Below the pieces are notes generated by a model. It did no database searches. It saw only the letters and a list, made by a program, of their open reading frames with translations, and was not told the origin of the DNA. The translations under genes were made by a program, and so were the position numbers. From Bradyrhizobium sp. (GTDB lineage: Bacteria > Pseudomonadota > Alphaproteobacteria > Rhizobiales > Xanthobacteraceae), in assembly GCF_016219575.1 (NCBI RefSeq), contig NZ_JACRMG010000027.1:159091-223090 (forward strand): a stretch of DNA of 64,000 nucleotides, given 5' to 3'. Positions 35,667 to 44,360 of the stretch are shown here, piece after piece; position 1 is the first letter of the stretch, and each line of letters opens with the position of its first letter.

Positions 35667-36029
35667 ATGCCTTCTGACATCGATCTCAACGGAGCCCTCG
35701 ATGTGGTGCTGGCCTGGGGACCGGAACGAAACAGGCCGGTGCTTGTGCGCCTGAAGGAGCGCTTCCCCGGTTGCTCCGACCGCGAACTCCTCGAGGTCGA
35801 GACCATCTGCGATGCGATCGGCTCGTGCGGCGTGCGCCTCGCCGATGAAATCGGCGACCGCGACATGACGGGCGATCAGGCTCTGCGGATCCTGTCCGAA
35901 CGATGGCCCGGTCTCGATGCCGACCACGCCTGGCGGGCGCTCTGGCAGGGATTCTACTCCTATTGGCGGGATAGCGGCCGGTTTCCGGAAGAACCTGCGC
36001 CGGCAAGACGACGACCTCGCAAGAAGTGA
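35667..36029 (+). CDS. Small conserved-type hypothetical protein
   Basis: A 120-residue soluble protein with no motif I can name. It is helix-rich (DRELLEVETICDAIGSCGVRLADEIGD) with two Cys and an aromatic segment (HAWRALWQGFYSYWRDSGRF). The C terminus is strongly basic and Pro/Arg-rich (ARRRPRKK). It lies 10 bases after the membrane protein and is probably its partner. Amino-acid composition looks coding and there is no competing frame. Confidence 0.6.
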   Translation: MPSDIDLNGALDVVLAWGPERNRPVLVRLKERFPGCSDRELLEVETICDAIGSCGVRLADEIGDRDMTGDQALRILSERWPGLDADHAWRALWQGFYSYWRDSGRFPEEPAPARRRPRKK

Positions 36030-36147
36030 ACAGGACAAGCGTTCCGGATCGGATGGGACACGGCAGCGCCGGATTGGCTAGGATGCGGCCGTGCGTCATG
36101 CTCCCTGCAAGGGGTGGCGCGTCTGCGCACCAACAGGGGAACGAGGC

Positions 36148-37341
36148 ATGGCGATCATACGCTTCGTCGCACAGTGGTCGGCGATCGTTGCGGTCATCGG
36201 CATGGCGCTGATCGCCGTCGCGTGGGCGATTTCCCGCCCCGCCGATCCCGGCCCGTTCTACCAGGCATCTCCGCAACGGCCGGGCGAACCGGGCGCGCTG
36301 CTGCGCAGCGAGAGCTTCACGAAAGATCTGCCGGCGGCCGCGCGGGGCTGGCGCATTCTCTATACCACGACACGCGCAAATAATTCACCGGCCGTCGCCA
36401 GCGCCGTCGTCGTCGCATCCACGCAGGCCTCCACCGCGCCGCGCCCTGTGATCGCCTGGGCGCATGGCACCACCGGCATCGCGCCGGGTTGTGCGCCGTC
36501 GGTGATGGCGCCCTTCGCCAATGTTCCCGCAATCGACCGCCTCATCGGCGAGAACTGGATCTATGTCGCGACCGACTATGTCGGCCTCGGCACGCCGGAC
36601 GGACATGCCTACCTCGTCGGCGAAGATGCAGCCCGCGCGGTGCTCGACGCGATCCGCGCGGCCCGAAAGCTGGAGGGACTTTCACTCGACAATCGCGCCG
36701 TGGTGTGGGGCCATTCGCAGGGCGGCAACTCCGCGCTGTGGACCGGTGTCCGCGCCGACGATTATGCGCCGGATGTGAACATAGTGGGCATTGCGGCGCT
36801 CGCCCCGGCGAGCGATCTGCCGGCGCTGTTCAAGTCGGGCCAGGGCACGATGTTCGGCAAGATCGTGTCGTCCTATCTCATTGAGGCCTACGCCGCCGCC
36901 TATCCGGATGTCAGCATTTCCGCCTATGTGCAGGCGAGGACGCGGCCGTTTGTCGGCGATATTGCCTCGCGTTGCGTCGGCGGCCGGTCCACGCTGTTTT
37001 CCGTTGCCGAGTCGAAACTGCTTCCCTCCGCCGGCATCTTTGCGCGCGATCCCGCTTCGGGGCCGCTCGGCGAACGGCTGCGGCAGAACACGCCGGCCAC
37101 GGCAATCCCAGCACCCGTGCTCATCGCACAAGGCTCCGACGACGATCTCGTGTTGCCTCGCCTGCAATTTCGCTACGTCGCCGCGCGTTGCGCGGCGGGA
37201 CAGCCGATCGACTATCGCATCTATCCCGGCCGCGACCATGTTTCGTTGGTCGCCGGCCACGCGGCGCTCGATACCGATCTCGTCGCGTGGAGCCGCGACC
37301 GCTTCGCAGGCCTGCCCGACACGCCGAACTGCAGGCGGTGA
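36148..37341 (+). CDS. Secretory lipase-family alpha/beta hydrolase
   Basis: A 397-residue exported or membrane-anchored hydrolase. An N-terminal hydrophobic segment (IVAVIGMALIAVAWAI) precedes a lipase fold. The nucleophile elbow is GHSQGGNS near residue 192. APVLIAQGSDDDLVLP holds the catalytic Asp, and PGRDHVSLV the His. The pattern fits the fungal-type secretory lipase (LIP) family found in many actinobacteria and proteobacteria. GGGGAACGAGGC precedes the start at 36148. It ends four bases before a convergent monooxygenase. Confidence 0.85.
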   Translation: MAIIRFVAQWSAIVAVIGMALIAVAWAISRPADPGPFYQASPQRPGEPGALLRSESFTKDLPAAARGWRILYTTTRANNSPAVASAVVVASTQASTAPRPVIAWAHGTTGIAPGCAPSVMAPFANVPAIDRLIGENWIYVATDYVGLGTPDGHAYLVGEDAARAVLDAIRAARKLEGLSLDNRAVVWGHSQGGNSALWTGVRADDYAPDVNIVGIAALAPASDLPALFKSGQGTMFGKIVSSYLIEAYAAAYPDVSISAYVQARTRPFVGDIASRCVGGRSTLFSVAESKLLPSAGIFARDPASGPLGERLRQNTPATAIPAPVLIAQGSDDDLVLPRLQFRYVAARCAAGQPIDYRIYPGRDHVSLVAGHAALDTDLVAWSRDRFAGLPDTPNCRR

Positions 37342-37345
37342 CGGC

Positions 37346-39016
37346 TTATGCCGTTACCCGCGACCGCGTCGCGTCCTGCCCGGCTCGCGCGCCGGAGGAG
37401 AACGCTATCTCCTGATAGCCCTTGGCCGCGACCTCGTTGACGATGCCGACGAACTTCGGCGTGCCGCCATTGTAGACGAAGTAGCGGATGGTGCCCTCCT
37501 CGTGGCCGGCAACGTTGGAGTTGTAGCCGGTAAACCACGACTTGGCTTTTCGCATCAGCATCATCTCGTACATCTTGACGACATGCGCGGTCCAGCGCTC
37601 CTCGGCTTCGCGCGTCGCATCGGCGCGGGTGTAGCCGCGGTCCCACGCGTATCGCATCAGGTCCGTGCACCAGTTCACGCCGTTCTCGATGCCGCGCGGG
37701 AAATTGGTCGAGGCAGACGCGCTCTGCGGCCCGGTCGGCATCAGGAGATTCGGGAAGCCGTGGACGAGCATGCCGAGGAAGGTCTGCGGGGCATCCTTCC
37801 ACTTCCGATACAGCGTCTCGCCGCCGATGCCCTTGATATCGATCCGGTCATACGCGCCGGTAATGGCGTCAAATCCCGTTGCATAGATGATGACGTCGAA
37901 CTCGTAGTCGCGCCCGGTGGTGCGTAGTCCCTTCTCGGTGATGCGCTCGATAGGCGTCTCCTTGAGATCGACGAGGTGCACGTTGTCGCGGTTGTAGGCC
38001 TCAAAGTAATGCGTCTCCAGTGGCACGCGCTGCACGCCGAACCCGTGGTCCTTCGGGATCAGCTTCTCGGCGACTCTGGGGTCCTTGACCCGGCGGCGGA
38101 TGCGATCCGCGATGTATTCGGAGAATTCGGCATTGGCCACCTCATCGGTGAAGATTTCGCGGAAATTGGCGAGCCAGATGCCGAAGCCGGGTTCGTCGTA
38201 GAGCTTGTCCCAGAACTTCACCCGCTCTTCGCGCGAGACCTCGTAGAAGCCGCGCTTGTCGGGCCCGTGCACGAATGCGCCCGGCGTCAGCAGGCAGGCG
38301 GCGAAGATCTCGTCATAGCGCGAGCGGATGTCGGCCATCTCCTCCTTCGAGATCAGGCTGTTGTTGAGCGGCGCGCTCCAGTTCGGCCGGCGCTGGAAGA
38401 TCGTGAGATCGGCGACCTTGCCGGCAATCTCCGGGATGATCTGGATGGCGGTGGCGCCGGTGCCGATGATGGCGACCTTCTTGCCCACGAGGTCCACCGG
38501 CTCGTGCGGCCAATAGAAGGTGTGGAAGGAGCGGCCCTTGAAGGTGTCCACGCCCTCGATGCGCGGCATGGTCGGCGCCGATAGCAGGCCGATGCCGAGC
38601 ACCACGAAGCGCGCAGTCAGTTCGCGGCCGTCGCCGGTCTTCACGCGCCAGAGATCGCGCGTCTCGTCGAACTGCATCGCCTCCACTTTGCAATTGAATT
38701 GCATGTGCTTGCGCAAGTCGAACTTGTCGGCGACGAAATTGAGATAACGCAGGTTCTCCGGCTGGCTGGAGAAGCGCTCCTTCCAGTGCCATTCATCGAG
38801 CAGCTCGCGCGAGAATGAAAAGCCGTAGGTGTAGCTCTCGGAATCGAAACGGCAGCCGGGATAGCGGTTCCAGTACCAGGTCCCGCCGAGATCAGGCGCG
38901 GATTCCAGCACCGTCGCGTCGATGCCGAGATCGACCAGACGCTTGATCTGGTAGATGCCCGCCACACCGGCGCCGACGACGATCACCTCGTAATGGGTCT
39001 TGGCTTCCTTGGTCAT
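37346..39016 (-). CDS. Flavin Baeyer-Villiger monooxygenase
   Basis: A 556-residue FAD/NADPH enzyme that inserts oxygen next to a ketone to form an ester or lactone. The first dinucleotide motif is VVGAGVAGIYQIKRL, the second is AIIGTGATAIQ. Between them is the Baeyer-Villiger fingerprint FKGRSFHTFYWP, about residue 162. Catalytic Arg and GGTWYWNRYPGCRFD match cyclohexanone-monooxygenase-like proteins. GGAGCAGGGA precedes ATG at 39016; upstream in-frame codons are ignored for that reason. An alpha/beta hydrolase is next door, a common pairing for ester cleavage. Confidence 0.92.
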   Translation of the reverse strand: MTKEAKTHYEVIVVGAGVAGIYQIKRLVDLGIDATVLESAPDLGGTWYWNRYPGCRFDSESYTYGFSFSRELLDEWHWKERFSSQPENLRYLNFVADKFDLRKHMQFNCKVEAMQFDETRDLWRVKTGDGRELTARFVVLGIGLLSAPTMPRIEGVDTFKGRSFHTFYWPHEPVDLVGKKVAIIGTGATAIQIIPEIAGKVADLTIFQRRPNWSAPLNNSLISKEEMADIRSRYDEIFAACLLTPGAFVHGPDKRGFYEVSREERVKFWDKLYDEPGFGIWLANFREIFTDEVANAEFSEYIADRIRRRVKDPRVAEKLIPKDHGFGVQRVPLETHYFEAYNRDNVHLVDLKETPIERITEKGLRTTGRDYEFDVIIYATGFDAITGAYDRIDIKGIGGETLYRKWKDAPQTFLGMLVHGFPNLLMPTGPQSASASTNFPRGIENGVNWCTDLMRYAWDRGYTRADATREAEERWTAHVVKMYEMMLMRKAKSWFTGYNSNVAGHEEGTIRYFVYNGGTPKFVGIVNEVAAKGYQEIAFSSGARAGQDATRSRVTA

Positions 39017-39196
39017 TCCCTGCTCCGGAATTTCTATGGCCGCGGCTTCGACCTGGATCAGATCGATTACAGTCCCTTTTGCAGATGCGATCAACCGGCC
39101 GCGACCGAATGACCGGCACGCGCTGACCGCGGGGCGCCCCGGCGATCTTGCGTCAACACGCTATTGAGCGCGCCTGATCGCAGCGTCCATCCTTCT

Positions 39197-39928
39197 TCAG
39201 AACGTCCAGGGTTCGGCGCTGGGCCTCAGCTCCACCTCGTTGCTCCACGCTGCGGCCGGCTGGCAATGGATGGACCAATAGGCTTCGGCGATCGAGTCCG
39301 GACTTGCCAGGCGCCCGGATTTGGCATCCCCGAGCGCAAGCGCGCGCATCATTGGCACGTCGAGCGCGCAGTCGATACGAACATGCGCAACGTGAACTCC
39401 CCTGGACGCATAGGCCCTCGCAAGGCTCTGGGCCAGGCCGCGCAACGCGAACTTGCCGATGCTGTAAAGAGGATGCGTCGCCGAACCGCGAAACGCGGCG
39501 GTGGCACTTGAAAATATCAGGGTGCCGCGACCGCGGACGATCATGCCCGGCAACACCGCCTTGGCCGCCGCGAGTGCCCCGACGGCCTCCAGTCTGAGAC
39601 TTCGCTCGAGCTGTTTGTACGACATTTCGAGCGGCGCGCAGAGCGGGGTCATGGCGCGAACGTTGTAGATCAGAATGTCGATCGAGCCGCGCATGGCCTC
39701 GATGCGGGCAATGGCGGCCTCCAGTTCATCCGGCCTTTCGGCATCGGCGACGGCCGCAATGACACAGGCACCGGGCGCCACCGCGCGCACGGCCCGGCGG
39801 GTCGCGTCCATACCGGCTTCGGATCGCGAAATCAGCGCAAGGTCGCAGCCGTTGCGGGCGAACGTCGCGGCGAGCGAGCGGCCGAGCCCCTCCCCGGCGC
39901 CGACGATCATGCAAAGATCCCCGCTCAT
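39197..39928 (-). CDS. Short-chain dehydrogenase/reductase
   Basis: A 243-residue SDR. The cofactor motif is IVGAGEGLGRSLA near residue 9, and the catalytic triad is SSATA plus YSIGK near residue 150. LALISRS after the Gly-rich loop suggests NADP. The NNAG motif is replaced by YNVRA, a variation seen in divergent SDRs. Two starts are possible: 39964, which overlaps the stop of the upstream reductase, and 39928, taken here because it gives the normal SDR N terminus. It is the last gene of a leftward unit with a reductase and a tautomerase. Confidence 0.82.
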   Translation of the reverse strand: MSGDLCMIVGAGEGLGRSLAATFARNGCDLALISRSEAGMDATRRAVRAVAPGACVIAAVADAERPDELEAAIARIEAMRGSIDILIYNVRAMTPLCAPLEMSYKQLERSLRLEAVGALAAAKAVLPGMIVRGRGTLIFSSATAAFRGSATHPLYSIGKFALRGLAQSLARAYASRGVHVAHVRIDCALDVPMMRALALGDAKSGRLASPDSIAEAYWSIHCQPAAAWSNEVELRPSAEPWTF

Positions 39929-39956
39929 GCGACGACCGTCATCGCGGTCGGCTTTC

Positions 39957-40949
39957 CTATTCATTGACATCGATGACCGTGCGGCCGCGAATTTCGCCGG
40001 CAAGAATCTTTTGTGCGAGCTCTGGCAGTTTCGACATCGGTTCAACGACCGTCATCTCGTCGAGCCTCGCCGGGTCGAGATCGACGGACAGCCGTCGCCA
40101 AGCCTCCTCCCTCGCCGCGCGCGGCGCCATCACCGAGTCGATCCCGAGCAGCGATACGCCGCGCAACACGAATGGCAGCACCGAACCGGGCAAATCCCGG
40201 CTCCCCGCCAGACCGCAGGCGGCGACCGCTCCGCCATAGACGGTTTGCGCCAGCGCATTGGCCAGGATGTGTCCGCCGACGGCATCGACGACACCGGCCC
40301 AGCGCTCTTCCTGAACCGGCGGTCCATGGGCGGCAAGTGCCGACCGCTCGATAACCTCGGATGCACCGAGCCCGCGAAGATAGTCGCTTGTATCCGGCCG
40401 GCCGGTGGCGGCGACCACCGTGTGCCCGAGCCTGGCGAGGATGGCGACCGCAACCGACCCCACGCCGCCGGCCGCTCCCGTCACCAGCACCTCCTCGCCG
40501 CCCGGCCTCACGCCCATCCCCTCCAGCGCAAGCACGCACAGCATTGCGGTGTAGCCGGCTGTGCCGATCGCCATCGCCTGCTTGAGCGAGAACGCGCCGG
40601 GCAAGCGTACCAGCCATTCCGGGCGGACACGCTGCTGCTGTGCGTAACCGCCCCAATGCTGCTGTGACAGCCCCCAGCCATTGACGATGACCTTGTCGCC
40701 CGGCCGCCATTCCGGCGCGCGGGATTCGATGACGGTGCCCGCGAGATCGATGCCACCGACCATCGGCATCCTCAGCGCAATCGGCGCGGCGCCGGTCAAC
40801 GCTAGTCCGTCCTTGAAGTTCAGCGTGGAGTAGGCGACTTGCACGAGCACCGGTTCGTCAGGCAACTCGGCCTGCGACAATTCCCTCATTCCGCTACTGG
40901 TCCTGCCGTCGACCCTGTCGATGACAAAGGCCCTGATCGCGCCGCCCAT
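39957..40949 (-). CDS. MDR oxidoreductase, acrylyl-CoA reductase type (AcuI/YhdH)
   Basis: A 330-residue medium-chain reductase without structural zinc ligands. The family marks are VAYSTLNFKDGLALTG, GIDLAGTVI and VTGAAGGVGSVAVAILARLGHTVVAATGR, the last binding NADPH. The arrangement fits the AcuI/YhdH group, which reduces acrylyl-CoA to propionyl-CoA. Close relatives act on other enoyl compounds, so the substrate is uncertain. GGAGGAGCAA precedes ATG at 40949. The gene is 34 bases downstream of the tautomerase gene. Confidence 0.86.
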   Translation of the reverse strand: MGGAIRAFVIDRVDGRTSSGMRELSQAELPDEPVLVQVAYSTLNFKDGLALTGAAPIALRMPMVGGIDLAGTVIESRAPEWRPGDKVIVNGWGLSQQHWGGYAQQQRVRPEWLVRLPGAFSLKQAMAIGTAGYTAMLCVLALEGMGVRPGGEEVLVTGAAGGVGSVAVAILARLGHTVVAATGRPDTSDYLRGLGASEVIERSALAAHGPPVQEERWAGVVDAVGGHILANALAQTVYGGAVAACGLAGSRDLPGSVLPFVLRGVSLLGIDSVMAPRAAREEAWRRLSVDLDPARLDEMTVVEPMSKLPELAQKILAGEIRGRTVIDVNE

Positions 40950-40983
40950 TTGCTCCTCCGTCAATGATCGATCGCCGAAGGCA

Positions 40984-41247
40984 TCAGGCCTTGACCCGGG
41001 ACACGCGCCGCCCGTCGGCGCCGATCGTTCCATAGACCTGGGCGATACGCTCGGGCGACGCCGTCAGTCCGCCCAGCGACCAGTGGCTGGGATCCTCCTC
41101 CTCGATCTTGACCCAGACCAGCTTGCGAAACTCCGGATTGCCCTGCCCCTCGATCTCGACCATCAGGTCGGTGATCCGTTGCAGCAGTTGCTGTTTCTGC
41201 TCGACGTCCAGAATTCCCCTGGCGGTCGAAATCGATACGTAAGGCAT
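40984..41247 (-). CDS. 4-oxalocrotonate tautomerase-family enzyme
   Basis: An 87-residue tautomerase-superfamily protein. After removal of Met the N-terminal Pro (MPYVSISTARG) is the catalytic base. The beta-alpha-beta pattern and the LVWVKIEEEDPSHWSLGG segment match the family, although a C-terminal tail (residues 62-87) is longer than the 62-residue classical form. GGAGAGGACC precedes the ATG at 41247, giving confidence to the Pro-1 assignment. It leads the MDR and SDR genes and is divergent from a GlxA-type regulator. Confidence 0.85.
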   Translation of the reverse strand: MPYVSISTARGILDVEQKQQLLQRITDLMVEIEGQGNPEFRKLVWVKIEEEDPSHWSLGGLTASPERIAQVYGTIGADGRRVSRVKA

Positions 41248-41386
41248 GGTCCTCTCCATGGAATGCGGTTGACCGATGCGCTCGCACCGTGTCGCCATCG
41301 AACATCGCGCAGCGAGGTCTGGATTCCGAGTGGCGGATAAGCCAAAGAACAGGCAATATCCGCCAACGCAAACGACGAGGTCGCCG

Positions 41387-42412
41387 ATGAAGCTCGCGGT
41401 TCTATTGTTGGAAGGGAGCATGGAATCAGCCGTGATCGGCATGGCCGATCTGCTCGGGCTCGCCAATTTCGTCATGCGACGTCTCGGCAAGGAGACGAGA
41501 TTCCAGCTTCATACCCTGTCGCTCGATGGAAAGCCGGTGCGAACCAGCAGGGGCCTCCGCTTCCCGGTCGATGCAGGCTTGAGCAACTCCTCACCGTACG
41601 ACGCCATTATTGTTCCCGGCCGCCTCTCGGGGGCCGAGCCCGCCAGATCGCCCGCAAGGCAGTTCGCGCCTGCCGCGGCCTGGCTGCGGCGTCAGCACGC
41701 GCGCGGTTGCCTGATCGGCGCATTCTGCAGCGGTGTCTTCCTGCTGGCCGAATCGGGCCTGCTCGAAAACCGCCGGGCAACGACGACCTGGTGGCTGCAG
41801 GAGGATCTCAAGGACAGCTTTCCGACGGTCGATCTCGCCGGTGACGCTGTTGTCACCAGTGACGATCGGATCGTCTGTGCGGCCGGACCGATGTCGTGGG
41901 TCGATCTGCTGCTCCGGTTGATCGAGATGGTGGACGGGCCGGATGCGGCGCGCACCTGTGCGGACTATGCCGTCGTCGATACGGCGGAGAGGACGCAAGC
42001 CGTATACATGCCGCTCGGATATCTGCAGCGGCGCGATCCGCTGTTGATCAGGGCGGATGTGCTGGTTCGCCGCGCTCGCAAGCGGCCGATGACGGTGCGA
42101 CGCCTGGCGCTGGAGCTGGGCCTCAGCGAGCGAACGCTTCACCGCCGGTTCATGGAGCTGACCGGCGCATCGCCGCAGGCGTTCATCCTGCGCCGGCGGA
42201 TAGAGCGCTCCCGGCTGTTGCTTGAGACGACAACGCAATCTATCAAGGCGGTCGCACGCGCGGTCGGCTATGAAGACGACAGCAGCTTTCGCAGGGCTTT
42301 CCGGACGTCGACCGCAATGACACCGCAGGCGTATCGGACACGACGCGCGGCGCGGCTCTTCCCGGCACGCCCATCGCCCGACATCGACAATCTCGGCGGA
42401 TCGATCCGGTAG
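41387..42412 (+). CDS. GlxA-type AraC regulator with DJ-1/PfpI domain
   Basis: A 341-residue transcription factor. Residues 1-190 form a DJ-1/PfpI-like ligand domain, with the nucleophile-elbow-like GAFCSGVFLLAE. The C-terminal AraC domain (about 235-330) has two helix-turn-helix units: MTVRRLALELGLSERTLHRRFMELTG and IKAVARAVGYEDDSSFRRAFRTSTAMTPQAYR. ACGAGGTCGCCG precedes ATG at 41387. It is divergent from the tautomerase-MDR-SDR unit, with 139 bases between, and is the natural candidate for its regulator. Confidence 0.9.
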   Translation: MKLAVLLLEGSMESAVIGMADLLGLANFVMRRLGKETRFQLHTLSLDGKPVRTSRGLRFPVDAGLSNSSPYDAIIVPGRLSGAEPARSPARQFAPAAAWLRRQHARGCLIGAFCSGVFLLAESGLLENRRATTTWWLQEDLKDSFPTVDLAGDAVVTSDDRIVCAAGPMSWVDLLLRLIEMVDGPDAARTCADYAVVDTAERTQAVYMPLGYLQRRDPLLIRADVLVRRARKRPMTVRRLALELGLSERTLHRRFMELTGASPQAFILRRRIERSRLLLETTTQSIKAVARAVGYEDDSSFRRAFRTSTAMTPQAYRTRRAARLFPARPSPDIDNLGGSIR

Positions 42413-42416
42413 CCAG

Positions 42417-43307
42417 CTATCCTGTCAGGATCGATTTCATCGCCTCGCGCTGCTCGACGATGTAGTCGAAGAACGCTGCGATGCGCGGCACGCGGCGGAT
42501 GTCGGGATGCGTCAGCAGCCGCCAGCTTCGCGCCAGTTGCGGGATCGGGCCGATCACGCGGATCAACTCAGGCTCGGCATCGCCGAGCGCCGTCGGTAGC
42601 GGGCCGAGGCCGCTACCGGACTTCACCGCGGCAACCAGTCCAAGCACGCTGTTGCTGCGCACCGGCATCTTCGCCTCGGGCGCAACCTCCTTCAACCATT
42701 TTGCCGCGCGGTGGTTGGCGAGCGACTCGTCGAAACCGACGAGGAGATGGAGCGACAGATCCTCGATGCGCTCCGGCCTGCCATGGCGTTCGACATAGGC
42801 CTTGCTTGCATAGACCGCCCAGACCGAGTCGGCGATCTTGCGGCCGATCAGCTCGTCGTCGGTATCGCCCGAGCGGAAGGCAATGTCCACCTCGCCGTTC
42901 GACAGGTCGAGATAGCGGTCGCTGGTGATGAACTCGACGCGCAAATGCGGGTGGCGTTCATGGAAGCGGTCGATCAAGCCCGCCTGCGTCATGCGTGCGA
43001 TGATTGGCTCCGGACAGGTGACGCGGATCACACCCTTCATGTCCTGCTCGACATCGGTGGCGCGCCGCGAAAAATCCGCAATCGCCGACTCGATGCGCTC
43101 GGCAAAGGGCAGCAGCGTCGTGCCGAATTCGGTGAGGCGATAGCCGCTCGCCTGGCGCGTCACCAGCGCCTGGCCGATCTTGCGCTCGAGTTCATCGAGG
43201 CGGCGGTGCACGGTCGATTGGCTGGTGCCGAGCGCCTTGCCCGCGGCAATGGTGCTGCCATGCCGCGCGACTGCGAGAAAGTATTTCAAATCGTTCCAGT
43301 CGAACAT
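42417..43307 (-). CDS. LysR-family transcriptional regulator
   Basis: A 296-residue LysR regulator. The N-terminal DNA-binding domain is MFDWNDLKYFLAVARHGSTIAAGKALGTSQSTVHRRLDELE. The effector domain has the usual two lobes, with FITSDRYLDLSNGEVDIAFR and RSNSVLGLVAAVKSGSGLGPLP. It converges on the GlxA-type gene with four bases between, and is divergent from a small cupin gene across 121 bases, so that cupin may be a target. The start at 43307 is fixed by the canonical N terminus; its ribosome-binding site is weak. Confidence 0.92.
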   Translation of the reverse strand: MFDWNDLKYFLAVARHGSTIAAGKALGTSQSTVHRRLDELERKIGQALVTRQASGYRLTEFGTTLLPFAERIESAIADFSRRATDVEQDMKGVIRVTCPEPIIARMTQAGLIDRFHERHPHLRVEFITSDRYLDLSNGEVDIAFRSGDTDDELIGRKIADSVWAVYASKAYVERHGRPERIEDLSLHLLVGFDESLANHRAAKWLKEVAPEAKMPVRSNSVLGLVAAVKSGSGLGPLPTALGDAEPELIRVIGPIPQLARSWRLLTHPDIRRVPRIAAFFDYIVEQREAMKSILTG

Positions 43308-43428
43308 GGAGCCATTATGCACTTCTGCGGCCGGGAGCGGCAATCCTGCGGCTCCCGCAACATCGCCGGAGCACTTAGGCTTTTTCGCGCCGAATCCAGC
43401 GCGGTGACCGAGAAGACGGAGAACAACA

Positions 43429-43854
43429 ATGCGTAACAATCTCGCCTGCGGCGCCGCACTCTTCGCCTGCGTTGCCGCACTCCCCGCAATGGCGCAATCG
43501 CACGATGCCGCCGCGCCGAACATCGCAAAGCCCCATCTGGTGCTGCAGCAGGTCGTCGAGGGACTGCCGCGCGATGAAAAGCAGACCGTGCGGGTGATGA
43601 CCGCGACCTTCAAGCCGGGCGACAAAACCGTCTATCACACCCATCGCTTTCCGGTGACCGTCTATGTCCTTGAAGGCGCCTTCACGCTCGAGCTCGATGG
43701 CCGCGCGCCGATCGTTGTGAAGGCCGGTGAGGCCCTGGTCGAACCGCCCAAGGTGGCGATGACCGGCCATAACCGCAGCGCGACCGAGTTGACCAAGGTC
43801 GTTATCTTCTATGTCAGCGCCAACGACACGCCGTTCCTCGACCTGATGCATTAG
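43429..43854 (+). CDS. Exported cupin-domain protein
   Basis: A 141-residue protein with a Sec signal peptide (cleavage after LPAMAQ) and a single cupin barrel. The metal ligands appear in KTVYHTHRFPVTVYVLEGAF (HxH plus a later His in MTGHNRS). Such small exported cupins bind a metal and often occur with stress or catabolic genes; no reaction can be assigned. GACGGAGAACAACA lies before the start. It is divergent from the LysR gene and followed by another small exported protein. Confidence 0.82.
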   Translation: MRNNLACGAALFACVAALPAMAQSHDAAAPNIAKPHLVLQQVVEGLPRDEKQTVRVMTATFKPGDKTVYHTHRFPVTVYVLEGAFTLELDGRAPIVVKAGEALVEPPKVAMTGHNRSATELTKVVIFYVSANDTPFLDLMH

Positions 43855-43954
43855 CCGTGTGCGGCCAGCAGATCAGACGGAATTTGCCAGCGCGACGGCG
43901 GCGATGTAGTTTGCAGGGCAATATGCCGGGGCAAACACATCGGGAGCATTTTTC

Positions 43955-44359
43955 ATGCGCGCCGCCGTCCTGCTTGCCGCCGTTCTGCTTTCCCTCGCCC
44001 TGCCCGCCCGCGCCGCCGACGCCACCGCTGCGCAAAACGTGATCCGCGCGCAGGAGCAGGCCTTTGCCCGCGGCGACGCGGCCGCTGCCTATTCCCACGC
44101 CGCGCCGGCGATCCGCGAGGTCTTCCCGCATGCCGAGATCTTCATGCAGATGGTGCAGCAGGGCTATACCCCGGTCTACCGCCACCAGAGTTTCGAGTTC
44201 GGCGAGGCCAGGGTATCCGACGGCCATGTCGCCCAGCGCGTCCATATCGTCGACGAGAAGGGCGAGGCGTGGGAAGCGCTCTACACGCTGGAGCAACAGC
44301 CGGACGGCAGCCTGAAGATCACGGGGTGTTCGTTATTGAAGGCGGGTCAGGCAGCCTAG
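43955..44359 (+). CDS. DUF4864-type exported protein
   Basis: A 134-residue exported protein with a signal peptide ending near PARAAD. The mature part resembles the DUF4864 group, an alpha+beta fold related to NTF2-like proteins (AQNVIRAQEQAFARGDAAAAYSHAAPAIREVFPHAEIFMQMVQQGY, then a beta-rich half). A lone Cys near the C terminus (KITGCSLLKAG) is conserved-looking. Function is unknown. It ends one base before a convergent MFS transporter gene. The RBS is weak. Confidence 0.72.
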   Translation: MRAAVLLAAVLLSLALPARAADATAAQNVIRAQEQAFARGDAAAAYSHAAPAIREVFPHAEIFMQMVQQGYTPVYRHQSFEFGEARVSDGHVAQRVHIVDEKGEAWEALYTLEQQPDGSLKITGCSLLKAGQAA

Positions 44360-44360
44360 G

